A DNA stretch of 64,000 nt from Metallococcus carri (lineage in GTDB: Bacteria > Actinomycetota > Actinomycetes > Actinomycetales > Dermatophilaceae): contig NZ_JAAOIV010000002.1 of the NCBI RefSeq assembly GCF_011440275.1, positions 186,001 to 250,000 on the forward strand, given 5' to 3'. The notes below the pieces were generated by a model. It did not search any database, was not told where the DNA came from, and saw only the letters and a program-made list of their open reading frames with translations. Made by a program: the position numbers and the translations under genes. Below, piece after piece: positions 8,115 to 16,827 of this stretch. Position 1 is the stretch's first letter. Each line of letters begins with the position of its first letter.

Positions 8115-9236
8115 CTAACTGGGTAGCCCGAGCGCGGCCACCGAGCGCAGCAGGCCGTCCAGCGTGCGCACGTCCCAGCCGGTCAGCTCGCGCCATCGAT
8201 CCAGGCGATAGGTGACGGAATTGACGTGAAGCTGCTGGGCACGAGCCGCAGCCGTGAGCGAAAGTCCCTGTGCGGCATACGCTTTCACCGTCTCGGCGAG
8301 GTGCGGGTTCGCTGCGGCGACGCGGCGGCCGGGTTCGAGCAGCCCCGCGAGTTCGCGCTCGTGCGGCAACAGCGTCGCCAGCCACCAGTGGTCCTCGAAG
8401 CGCCGCACTCCCCCGTCGCCTTCGATTTCGAGCAGCCGGATCGCGTCCTGCAGGCTCGCCGCCGCCCCCGGTATGCCGACCCGTGCGGCTCCCAGCCCGA
8501 CCGCACCACCGGGCGCCGCCGCGCCCAGCGCTTCGGCCACGCCGGCACCGTCGGCGGCGGGACACAGCACGAGCAACCACCGGCGGTAGCGGCCGACCGG
8601 CCAGCCGGCGCGATCGTCGGCAACGGCCCGGGCCGTCCGTTCCAGGGTGGCAGCCGCGGAACCGTCTGCCGGGTCGAGGACAACGGCGATACCGACAACG
8701 GACGCGTCCAGGCGAATCCCGAAGTGCCGCAAGGCTTCTGCGGTCTCCTCGAGCCGTGATGACTCGAACCGCACGAGCAGGTCGAGGGCGCGGTAGTTCT
8801 GGGCCGCACGGACCACGGCGGCGTCGCGAGTGGCCTCGGTGTGCCCGGCCGCGAGCTCGGTCGTCTCACGATGCACGAACTCCCAGAGCCGGCCGCCACC
8901 GCGCACCAACTCCTGGTCGGGCTGGGCGCCGGTGAAGGAGACCCACGCCTCCCGGCCGGCGATGTGGAAGGTCTCGATCACGTCGTGCAGCGGGATGCCC
9001 TGCAGGGCGCGGCGGCGGCCGAGCGCTCGGGTGCGCGCCGCCTGCTCCACGCCCAGCGGCGTGCCGTGCTGCATCGCATCGAGCAGCAGCGCCAACTCGT
9101 CGCGGATGTAACCGTGCTGCTCCTCATAAGGCACCGCGGCATAACTCGCCAGCTCCGCGCGGATCGCATCGGTTACCCGGGCACTGAAGCCGGGCAGATC
9201 GGCCCGCAACTGCTCACAGATCTCGGCAAAGCGCAT
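8115..9236 (-). CDS. PucR-type transcriptional regulator (N-terminal RsbRD-like, C-terminal HTH_30)
   Basis: A 373-residue regulator. The N-terminal half resembles the sensor region of PucR/CdaR-like proteins with a conserved GIPLHDVIETFHIAGREAW segment. The C-terminal ~60 residues hold the helix-turn-helix (LAETVKAYAAQGLSLTAAA and HVNSVTYRLDRWRELTGWD). Start is the ATG at 9236 with AAAGGAG 7 nt upstream; a longer in-frame ATG at 9338 lacks one. It is divergent from the symporter operon starting at 9356 and probably controls it. Confidence 0.86.
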   Translation of the reverse strand: MRFAEICEQLRADLPGFSARVTDAIRAELASYAAVPYEEQHGYIRDELALLLDAMQHGTPLGVEQAARTRALGRRRALQGIPLHDVIETFHIAGREAWVSFTGAQPDQELVRGGGRLWEFVHRETTELAAGHTEATRDAAVVRAAQNYRALDLLVRFESSRLEETAEALRHFGIRLDASVVGIAVVLDPADGSAAATLERTARAVADDRAGWPVGRYRRWLLVLCPAADGAGVAEALGAAAPGGAVGLGAARVGIPGAAASLQDAIRLLEIEGDGGVRRFEDHWWLATLLPHERELAGLLEPGRRVAAANPHLAETVKAYAAQGLSLTAAARAQQLHVNSVTYRLDRWRELTGWDVRTLDGLLRSVAALGLPS

Positions 9237-9355
9237 CACCAGGCTCCTTTGGTGGATCCCACGAGGCGAGCATCCTAAGTCCGGCCGATCACACCTGGCT
9301 GGCCCCGGCATACCGGAGCAGACTTGCCTGATCCCCAACCCCCTGGAGCGAAGTC

Positions 9356-9595
9356 ATGGGTCATGAGACAAAGAGCGTCCTGGTGGCGCTGGTCATCCCG
9401 GTCGTCGGCATCCTCGCCGGTGTGCTGCTGCTGTCCGGCAGCACCGCGTCCGTCCTCGGCTTCCCGGCCGTGCTGGTCTGGTTGTTCGCCTGGATGCCGA
9501 TCACCGCGCTGCTCATGCACATCGCCTGGGTGCGCTGGGACCGCGAGGACATCGAGGCGCTGGACGCGCAGTGGGCGGAGGTGGGCGGCCGATGA
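9356..9595 (+). CDS. Small two-helix membrane protein, DUF3311-like, symporter partner
   Basis: A 79-residue protein with two hydrophobic helices (about residues 8-27 and 33-58) and a charged tail RWDREDIEALDAQW. Small proteins of this type (DUF3311/YhdT group) are regularly encoded directly before sodium:solute symporters. Its stop overlaps the symporter ATG (ATGA, 9592-9595), so the two are coupled. CTGGAG lies upstream of the ATG. Whether it is a subunit or an assembly factor is not known. Confidence 0.8.
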   Translation: MGHETKSVLVALVIPVVGILAGVLLLSGSTASVLGFPAVLVWLFAWMPITALLMHIAWVRWDREDIEALDAQWAEVGGR

Positions 9596-11076
9596 TCATC
9601 GCCACCTTCGCGCTGGTCATCCTGCTCGCCTTGGGTGCGGGTCTGCTGTCGCGGCGCGGGAGCAAGGACGGCATCGGCGACTTCCTCGTCGGCGGCCGGT
9701 CGTTCGGCCCGCTGTTGCTGTTCATCCTCGGCGCGGGCGAGGTGTACAGCATCGGCACGCTGATCGGTTTCCCCGGCGGTGTGTATGCCGGTGGCGTGAG
9801 CTACGGCGTATGGTTCATCGGCTACATCCTGCTGGGCTATTGCATCGGCTATGTCTACGCGCCATACCTCTGGTACGCCGGCAAGATCTACGGCGCAATG
9901 ACGCTGCCGGATGTCGCGCGCGGCCATTTCCGTTCTCGCACACTGGAACTCACGCTCGCCGTGACCTCCGTGCTCTTCCTCATCCCGTGGGGCGAACTGC
10001 AGCTGACCGGCTTGCAAGCGGCGATGGCGGGGCTCGGTGTGCCGATCGACGCCGAGGTGGCGGCGATCAGTGGTGCAGCCCTGGCTGCGCTGTTCTTGTT
10101 GCTGTCCGGGCTGCGCGCGCCGGCTTTCGTGTCCTACGTCAAGGATGTCGCGCTGCTGCTCGGCACCGTGCTGATCGGGCTCGCGGCGGTGAGCAAGGCC
10201 GGCGGCAGCAGCGCGATCTTCGAGGCCGCCCGGGCCCAGACCGGCACCTCACACACGACGATGACGACCTCGCAGCTGACCTTCGCGATGACGACCATCG
10301 TCTTCCAGGCTGTGGGTTTCTACGCCTTCCCGTTCCTCGGCCAGGCGGTCTTCGCCTCCCGGTCGGCCACCAACCTGAAGAAGGTCGCGCGGTTCAACCC
10401 GCTCTACATGCTGATGTATCCCTTCCTCGTGGTGGCGGCCTTTGCGGCGGTGACCATGCTGCCGACCAAACTGGAAGGCGCGGCCTCCAATAGCGCGCTC
10501 ATGCAGTTGTCCGCACGCGTGCTGCCCGACTGGCTGACCGGACTCGTGGCGGGCGGCGCGGCCCTGTGCGCAATCGTCGTGCTGTGCGGCACCGCGCTGG
10601 GCCTTGGCTCGATCGTGTCCCGCAATATCGTCCCGGGCATCCCGGAAACCAGACAGCGCAGCGCGGTGCGGCTGGTCATCGTCATCTATATGGCGATCTC
10701 GCTGGTGCTCACCCTTGCGCTGCCGCAGGTGCTGCTGACGCTGATCAACACCGCCTACTACGGCACCACCCAGGGCGCGATCGTCTTCGTGGCGATGGTC
10801 TTCGGCTGGCGGGTGCGACCCGCGGTGCTCGCCATCGGCATGGTCATCGGCGACCTGCTCGTCGTCTGGTGGTATCTCGATAAGACCGGTCCGATCTCCG
10901 CCTTCTTCACCGAGCACGGCATCAACATCGGCGCCGCGGCCTTCGTGGTGAACGCCCTCGTGGTGGTGGTAGGGCGGTACGCCTGGCCGGCTGCCGATCC
11001 GGTGCCCGGCCTGCGTTCGCTGGTGCGCCGCGGCCCGTCCGCCCTCCGTTCGCTCACCCCCAAGGAGTCGGTATGA
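9592..11076 (+). CDS. Sodium:solute symporter (SSS family)
   Basis: A 494-residue polytopic transporter with about 13 hydrophobic helices. Family marks are DFLVGGRSFGPLLLFILGAGE near the N-terminus, the SIGTLIGFPGGVYAGG motif and NPLYMLMYPFLVVA later on. It likely imports an organic acid, amino acid or cyclic amide with sodium. Overlaps of four bases with both the DUF3311-like gene and the downstream amidohydrolase (11073) indicate one transcript, so the substrate may be what the amidohydrolase acts on. Confidence 0.9.
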   Translation: MIIATFALVILLALGAGLLSRRGSKDGIGDFLVGGRSFGPLLLFILGAGEVYSIGTLIGFPGGVYAGGVSYGVWFIGYILLGYCIGYVYAPYLWYAGKIYGAMTLPDVARGHFRSRTLELTLAVTSVLFLIPWGELQLTGLQAAMAGLGVPIDAEVAAISGAALAALFLLLSGLRAPAFVSYVKDVALLLGTVLIGLAAVSKAGGSSAIFEAARAQTGTSHTTMTTSQLTFAMTTIVFQAVGFYAFPFLGQAVFASRSATNLKKVARFNPLYMLMYPFLVVAAFAAVTMLPTKLEGAASNSALMQLSARVLPDWLTGLVAGGAALCAIVVLCGTALGLGSIVSRNIVPGIPETRQRSAVRLVIVIYMAISLVLTLALPQVLLTLINTAYYGTTQGAIVFVAMVFGWRVRPAVLAIGMVIGDLLVVWWYLDKTGPISAFFTEHGINIGAAAFVVNALVVVVGRYAWPAADPVPGLRSLVRRGPSALRSLTPKESV

Positions 11077-12659
11077 CGTCCGCCGTCACCCAGCTGCTCG
11101 TCCCGGACCTGGTGCACACCGCCGATCCAGACCATCCGCACGCCGAGGCCGTCCTGGTGCGTGGCGGCACCATCGCGGCGGTGGGCTCGGTCGCGGACCT
11201 GACCGGACCCGGCATACGGGAGCAGCGGCTGCCCGGCCGCACGATCGTGCCCGGGCTGATCGAATCGCATGTGCACCCGATCTACACCGGGTTGACCAAC
11301 GACTGGGCGGATTGCCGCAGCCCGCAGAATGCCGACATCGCCGACGTGCTGGACCGGCTCCGTGCGGCGGCCGAGGGCACGACAGGTTGGGTGCGCGGCT
11401 GGGGGTATGACGACACGCTGCTCGCCGAGGATCGGCATCCGACCCGGGCCGAGCTCGACACCGTCAGTCGTGAGCGGCCGGTGATTGTGCAGCACATCTC
11501 GGGGCATTTCGTGGTGGCGAACACCGCCGCCCTCGATGCTGCCGGCATCACCGAAACGACTGTGGCACAAGACGATCCGCGCTTTCCACGAGATGATGAC
11601 GGGCGGTTGACCGGCCTCGGCTGGGAGATCGAGGGCGTCAGCGCCATCCTCGACGTCGTGCCTCAGGCGACCGATGCCGAGGTCGACGCTGCGCTGCTGC
11701 GAGCGCTGCGGCTGGCGCGTTCGCGCGGCATCACCACCCTCAACGACCTGGGGCTCGGGCTGTTCGCGGGGCCGGCCGAGCGGGCGGCATACGAACGACT
11801 CGTCGACCAGCTGCCGGTCACCGTGGTGGCCTACCTGCGGGGCGACCTGGCGTTGGCGGCGATCGAGCGGGGCGAGGACCCCTTCGGCCCGATCGGTCAG
11901 CGGGCCCGGGTCGCCGGTGCGAAGTTCTGGACCGACGGGTCGATCCAGGGGTTGTCGGCGGCGCTGCAGATGCCCTACGCCTGCGCGCCGGACCACACCG
12001 GTGACCTGCTCATCCCTCAGGAGGAACTCGACCGGATCGCCGAGACGATCCACCGGGCAGGCGGCCAGATCGCGATGCACGCCAACGGCGATGCCGCGGT
12101 CCACGCCGCGACCCAGGCGCTGGTCGGCACGCGCGCGGTCGACGAGCGACCGGTGCGGCACCGGATCGAACACTGTCAGGTGACCAGCGACACCGACCTG
12201 CGGGCGATCCGCGACGCTGGCCTCGCGGTGAGCTTCTTCATCAACCACGTCTACTACTGGGGTGACCGGCACCGCGATCGCTTCCTCGGTCCGCAGCGGG
12301 CCGCGGCCATGGACGGGCTCGCCGCGGCCGATGCGCTCGGGATGCGCTTCGGGCTGCACTCGGACTGCCCGATCACCCCGATGGATCCGCTGCGCACGAT
12401 GCGGACCGCTGCAACCCGGCGCACGTCCGGCGGCACGGTCCTCGGACCGGACGAGCGGATCTCACCCGAGCGCGCACTGCGGGCGATGACGACCGACAGC
12501 GCCTATCTCACCCACGACGAGACCCGGGTCGGGATGCTGCGGCCGGGGATGCGCGCCGACCTCGTCGTCTTGGACGCGCCCCTGGAGACGCTCGCCGACG
12601 AGTCCGCGCCGGTGCCGGGCGTGGAGCAGGTGATGGTCGCCGGCCGATTCGAGGACTGA
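11073..12659 (+). CDS. Amidohydrolase family 3 protein (YtcJ-like)
   Basis: A 528-residue metal-dependent amidohydrolase. The first metal motif ESHVHPIYTGL is near residue 65. QIAMHANGDAAVH, HRIEHCQV and GLHSDCPITPMDPL supply further ligands, and the C-terminal part returns to the small beta-sandwich (LRPGMRADLVVLD). YtcJ-type proteins hydrolyse exocyclic amides or formamides, but the exact substrate cannot be read. It is translationally coupled to the symporter upstream (ATGA at 11073-11076). Confidence 0.88.
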   Translation: MTSAVTQLLVPDLVHTADPDHPHAEAVLVRGGTIAAVGSVADLTGPGIREQRLPGRTIVPGLIESHVHPIYTGLTNDWADCRSPQNADIADVLDRLRAAAEGTTGWVRGWGYDDTLLAEDRHPTRAELDTVSRERPVIVQHISGHFVVANTAALDAAGITETTVAQDDPRFPRDDDGRLTGLGWEIEGVSAILDVVPQATDAEVDAALLRALRLARSRGITTLNDLGLGLFAGPAERAAYERLVDQLPVTVVAYLRGDLALAAIERGEDPFGPIGQRARVAGAKFWTDGSIQGLSAALQMPYACAPDHTGDLLIPQEELDRIAETIHRAGGQIAMHANGDAAVHAATQALVGTRAVDERPVRHRIEHCQVTSDTDLRAIRDAGLAVSFFINHVYYWGDRHRDRFLGPQRAAAMDGLAAADALGMRFGLHSDCPITPMDPLRTMRTAATRRTSGGTVLGPDERISPERALRAMTTDSAYLTHDETRVGMLRPGMRADLVVLDAPLETLADESAPVPGVEQVMVAGRFED

Positions 12660-12702
12660 CATCCGCGTGCTGGGAGGCCACCCGCCCGCTCGCGCGGTGG
12701 GG

Positions 12703-13995
12703 TCAGGCGGGGGTCTGCTCGACCAGGACGTCGACGGGGTCGGCGTCCTGCGTCGGCCGGGTCTCGGGCAGCCAGAGGATCAGCACGATCGCCGCCGGGA
12801 TCGCGATCAGCACGCCGTAGACCGCGGGTGACGCGGGCCAGCCGGTCGCGTTGACCAACCAGTCGCTGACCAAGGGTGCGGTGCCACCGAAGATCGCCAG
12901 CCCGATCTGGTTGGTCAGCCCGACGCCGGTGTAGCGGGCGTTGGCCGGCCATTGCTCGGGGATCGCGACGGCCCCCGCGGAGACGACTCCGGCGGTCGCG
13001 ATCGCGAACAACGGCAACGCGATCCACAGTCCGACCGTGCCGGCGTAGTCGAGCAGCAGGTATGCCGGGATCAGCGCGACGGCGCCGAACACCGCGGCTG
13101 CGATCATCACCGGGCGACGGCCGAGCCGGTCGGTGAGATGGCCGACATACGGCGCGAGCACGGCGATGAGCGCGAACAGGGTGACCACCGCCCACAGGGT
13201 CGTGATCGGGTCCAGCCCGACGGTGACGGTGAGGTGGGTGGGCAGGTAGCCGGTCGCCATGTGACCGAGCACCGAGGTGAAGGCGAAGAACACCAGCACC
13301 ACGATCAGGCGCCGGCGGTTGCGCAAAGCATCGCGGACGGGCTGGCGGGACAGCTCCCCGCTCTCGGCGAGCTGGGTGAAGGCCGGGGTTTCGTCGGCCC
13401 GCAACCGGATCCACAGCCCGGCCAGCGACAGCAGACCACCGGCGATGAATCCGTAGCGCCAGGCGTTCGGACCGGCGCCGAGGTAGTGCAGGAGCAGCAG
13501 GGTCAGCGTCGCGAGGCTGCCGCCGATCCAGGTCGACGAGGCGACGACACCGAGCCAGAAGCCACGGCGGCCCCGCAGGTGCTCCATCGCGAAGGTCAGC
13601 GCGCCGGCGAACTCACCCCCGGCGCTGAAGCCCTGGACCAGGCGGCACACCAGCAGCAGCACCGGAGCGGCGGCACCGATCGAGGCCCGCCCGGGCAGCA
13701 GACCAATGGCCACGGTGGCCGCGCCCATCAGCAGAATCGAGGCGGTGAGCGCGGGGCGCCGGCCGAACCGGTCGCCCACCCGGCCGAAGAAGATCGCGCC
13801 GACCGGTCGGGCCGCGAACGCGACGGCATACACGGCGAAGGTCGCGAGCAGTCCCTTGGAGGGGTTGTCACCGGGGAAGAAGGTCTTGGCGATGATCGTG
13901 GCGGACAGGCCGTAGAGGAGGAAGTCGAACCATTCGACGACATTGCCCGCGGACGCGCCGAGGATGGTGCGTCGTGCGCTGGTGGTGGTGGACAT
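12703..13995 (-). CDS. MFS transporter, metabolite:H+ symporter (MHS) type
   Basis: A 430-residue major facilitator with 12 predicted helices. The N-terminus GASAGNVVEWFDFLLYG is the MHS/ShiA/ProP signature. FGRVGDRFGRRPAL is the loop 2-3 motif, and GHLTDRLGRRPVM repeats it in the second half. Substrates in this subfamily are carboxylates, betaines and shikimate-like acids. The ATG at 13995 has AAGGAG 8 nt upstream; longer in-frame starts run into the intergenic region. Divergent from the amidohydrolase at 14226, with a shared 230-bp regulatory region. Confidence 0.9.
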   Translation of the reverse strand: MSTTTSARRTILGASAGNVVEWFDFLLYGLSATIIAKTFFPGDNPSKGLLATFAVYAVAFAARPVGAIFFGRVGDRFGRRPALTASILLMGAATVAIGLLPGRASIGAAAPVLLLVCRLVQGFSAGGEFAGALTFAMEHLRGRRGFWLGVVASSTWIGGSLATLTLLLLHYLGAGPNAWRYGFIAGGLLSLAGLWIRLRADETPAFTQLAESGELSRQPVRDALRNRRRLIVVLVFFAFTSVLGHMATGYLPTHLTVTVGLDPITTLWAVVTLFALIAVLAPYVGHLTDRLGRRPVMIAAAVFGAVALIPAYLLLDYAGTVGLWIALPLFAIATAGVVSAGAVAIPEQWPANARYTGVGLTNQIGLAIFGGTAPLVSDWLVNATGWPASPAVYGVLIAIPAAIVLILWLPETRPTQDADPVDVLVEQTPA

Positions 13996-14120
13996 GGCCG
14001 GCTCCTTGCTCCATGGAAGGTTGCAGACAAGGGTGTGGTCGCCGCCCGGTCTCCGACGAGCGACCACTGTCAACTGTTCTCGCCCCGTGGCGCGACGACC
14101 GTCGCGGACGATCCCGTCCA

Positions 14121-14152
14121 CGACACACGTCGCGGGTCGGCGACGTGCGTCG
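14121..14152. promoter_or_regulatory. 12-bp inverted repeat, operator candidate
   Basis: CGACACACGTCG (14121-14132) and CGACGTGCGTCG (14141-14152) form an inverted repeat with 11 of 12 pairs and an 8-bp spacer. It sits in the divergent region between the MHS transporter (13995) and the amidohydrolase (14226), a position expected for a regulator site; one of the two PucR proteins is the obvious candidate. Confidence 0.55.
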
Positions 14153-14225
14153 CGACACTGGCCCATCGCCGGTCCGGCGCCCCCCGGCCGAGCATGGGAG
14201 CTCCGACGACGAAAGGGACCTCCCC

Positions 14226-15530
14226 GTGGCCACCTGGTATGCGAACCTCACCCTGATCGACGGCACCGGCGCCGCACCCAAGGACGGGGTGAGCGTGCGG
14301 ATCGACGACGACGGCACCATCGGCGCGATCGAGCACGGCGCGGTCGAAGCGGCCGACGGCGTGGACGTCGTCGACTGTGCCGGGACCTTCCTCACCCCGG
14401 GACTGATCGATGCGCACTCCCACCTCGGGCTGGCGAGCGAGATCGACGCGTCGATGCGCCTGGATGTGTCGGTCGCCGAGACCGCGCGGGACATCTTCGT
14501 GGCCTGTTCGGACGCCCTCGACGCCGGCTTCACGACGATTCGTGATGTCGGCGGCCTGGAGGGCGCGGTGCCCGACCTGATCTCCCGCGGCCGGTTGCGC
14601 GGACCGCGCGTGCTCACCTCTGGTCCGGTGCAGTGCCAGACCGGTGGCCACGGCCAGATGGGGCCGCTGTGGGAGCCGAGCGACCTGTTCGACAGCCACG
14701 AGATCCTCGGCCTGCGGACCACGGCGATGCTGGGTGACGGACCGGACGCCATCCGGCGCAATGTCCGGGAGACCTTCCGGCGCGGGGCCGACCTGATCAA
14801 GATGTGCGTCACCGGCGGCGTCATCACCGTCGGCACCGACCCGCGCGACACCCAGCTGACCATCCCGGAGATCCGCGCCGCGGTCGAGGAGGCCGAGGCC
14901 CGGCATACCTATGTCACCGTGCACGCCCACAACAACGCGGGCGTGCGCGCGGCCGTCGAGGCCGGGGTGAAATGCGTCGAGCACGGCAGCGAGATCGACG
15001 CAGAGGTCGCCGACCTGATGGCCGCGAACGACGTGGCGCTCGTGCCCACCCTCGCGCCGCGGGAGATCCTGCGAGAGCGCATGCGGCGGATCAAGGAGAA
15101 CGCCGGGCACGGCTCCGACGCCTATCTGGCCCAGTTCGCCCTCGCGGAGTCGCTGGTCGCCGGCATGCAGGAGGTCATCCCGATCGCCCGCAAGGCGGGC
15201 GTGCTGATCGGCCTCGGCGCGGACATCACCGGACCCCGTCAAAAGGAGCGCGCGATGGAGCTCGTGCTGCGCGCCGCGGTCGAGGACCCGATGGCGGCTC
15301 TGGTGTCGGCCACCCGCGACAACGCGCGGATCTGCCGCCTGGACGACCGGATCGGCACGGTCGAGGTCGGCAAGATCGCCGACCTGTGCCTGTGGTCGCG
15401 TTCCCCGGTGGAGGACGTCAACGTCTTCACTGACACCGAGCAGCTCGCGCTGGTCCTGCAGGGCGGTATGCCGGTCGCGGGCACCCGGGTCGAGCAGGCC
15501 GGAGTCATCGGCCGGGTTCAGCCGGCATAA
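14226..15530 (+). CDS. Amidohydrolase (imidazolonepropionase/prolidase-like)
   Basis: A 434-residue amidohydrolase of the AMH-1 / Xaa-Pro dipeptidase-like group. Motifs are GLIDAHSHLGLA near residue 60, LIKMCVTGG with the possible carboxylated lysine, VHAHNNAG, CVEHGSEID, and LGADITGP as the last metal ligand region. The GTG at 14226 has GGGA upstream and gives a natural N-terminus (ATWYANLTLIDGTG). The 3' end overlaps the convergent pucR-type gene by 13 bp. Likely acts on a product imported by the MHS transporter encoded divergently. Confidence 0.87.
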   Translation: MATWYANLTLIDGTGAAPKDGVSVRIDDDGTIGAIEHGAVEAADGVDVVDCAGTFLTPGLIDAHSHLGLASEIDASMRLDVSVAETARDIFVACSDALDAGFTTIRDVGGLEGAVPDLISRGRLRGPRVLTSGPVQCQTGGHGQMGPLWEPSDLFDSHEILGLRTTAMLGDGPDAIRRNVRETFRRGADLIKMCVTGGVITVGTDPRDTQLTIPEIRAAVEEAEARHTYVTVHAHNNAGVRAAVEAGVKCVEHGSEIDAEVADLMAANDVALVPTLAPREILRERMRRIKENAGHGSDAYLAQFALAESLVAGMQEVIPIARKAGVLIGLGADITGPRQKERAMELVLRAAVEDPMAALVSATRDNARICRLDDRIGTVEVGKIADLCLWSRSPVEDVNVFTDTEQLALVLQGGMPVAGTRVEQAGVIGRVQPA

Positions 15531-16705
15531 CCGCGCAGCAGCCGCGCCGCCTTGAGCCCCAGGTGACAGGTCAGACGCGTGCGGCCGTCGGCCAGGTCGG
15601 CATCGACGATCTGCTCGATCCGCCGCAGCCGCTGATAGAGCGTGGCCCGGTGGATGTAGAGCGCCTCGGCGGCGGCGCGGGCGTCGCCGCCGAGGTCGAG
15701 GAAGGCCTCCAGGGTGGAGACCAGGGTGGACTGCTGCTCCTCGTCATAGCCGATCAGCCGGCGGATCGCCGGGCCGACGGCGGTCTCCAGCTCCTCCTCC
15801 GGCAACGCGGTCAGCAGGGTGTAGACGCCGAGGTCGTCGAACCGGCGCGGACCGTCCGAGGGTTCGACCGATGCGACCCGGCGGGCCCGCAACGCCTCGG
15901 CGTAGGACAGGTGTGCCTTGGCGAGCCCGGACACGGCGGTGCCGACACCGATGAGGGCGCGGGTCTCCTCGCTGGTCAGCCGGTCGAAGGCGACCCGGGC
16001 GGCGTCGTCGACCCCACGCGGGCGCTCGGGAGCGAGCAGCAGCACGCCGTGCGCCGACCCGGGCAGTGACATCACCTCCCGCGGGGGGAACTGGTCGCGC
16101 ACGTCCTCGATCGCGAGCGACACCCGGATCCGGGCGTCGTCGTGGGTCAGCCCGGGTGCGACGACCGAGACGACGATCGCGGTCACCGGCGCCTCGCGGA
16201 TCCAGCGGTGCTCCTGGATGCGCAGTGTCGCGTCCTGCCGGGTCGCGGCATCTCTGGAGAGCAGGTCGTGCATCGCCCGCCGTTCTTCTTGCCTGGTGGT
16301 GGCGCGCTCCTTGCGGAAGGCGATCAGCCCGAGCGCGAGTTCGTGGGCGTCCGCCCGCACGGTGTCGATGGCCGGCAGACCCTCGGTCGCCCCGGCCGGA
16401 TCGGCGACCGTCCCGATGACATAGCCGCACAACAGGGCCTCGTGACACAGCGGCAGCGCGAACCGAGCGGCACCCGTCGAGGTATGGCCCAGCCAGCGCA
16501 CCCGCCCGTCGTGGGTGTCGGCGTTGTCGAGCAAGGAGGTCAACGCCTGCGGAGCGGTGCGCCGCAGGATCGTTTCCGCGGCGAGCGGGTCGTCATACGG
16601 CGGATGGGGGCTGTGCACGATCAACTCCCCCACCGGCCCGACGACCAGCAGGGGTGACCCCAGCCGCGAGGCGAGGTGGTCGATCAACTGTTGCAGCGGC
16701 CGCAC
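15518..16705 (-). CDS. PucR/CdaR-type transcriptional regulator
   Basis: A 395-residue regulator with a GAF-like N-terminal sensor (LGSPLLVVGPVGELIVHSP), a central GGDEF-like region (IGVGTAVSGLAKAHLSYAEALRA) and the C-terminal PucR helix-turn-helix (DLGGDARAAAEALYIHRATLYQRLRRIE). The start is a GTG at 16705, six bases after TAGACT on the minus strand (16712-16717), suggesting a leaderless mRNA. It is convergent with the amidohydrolase and probably governs the neighbouring transport and amidohydrolase genes. Confidence 0.87.
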   Translation of the reverse strand: MRPLQQLIDHLASRLGSPLLVVGPVGELIVHSPHPPYDDPLAAETILRRTAPQALTSLLDNADTHDGRVRWLGHTSTGAARFALPLCHEALLCGYVIGTVADPAGATEGLPAIDTVRADAHELALGLIAFRKERATTRQEERRAMHDLLSRDAATRQDATLRIQEHRWIREAPVTAIVVSVVAPGLTHDDARIRVSLAIEDVRDQFPPREVMSLPGSAHGVLLLAPERPRGVDDAARVAFDRLTSEETRALIGVGTAVSGLAKAHLSYAEALRARRVASVEPSDGPRRFDDLGVYTLLTALPEEELETAVGPAIRRLIGYDEEQQSTLVSTLEAFLDLGGDARAAAEALYIHRATLYQRLRRIEQIVDADLADGRTRLTCHLGLKAARLLRGYAG

Positions 16706-16827
16706 CCGCCGAGTCTAGGGATTCGGGATGACCCCGCGGGTGAGCACTTGCGGGTGTGCCCGGGAGCGCCGCCGATCACCGAAGATGACACCAGTGTTGT
16801 TCACTTCGTCGTCGAGTTCGGGAGTTG

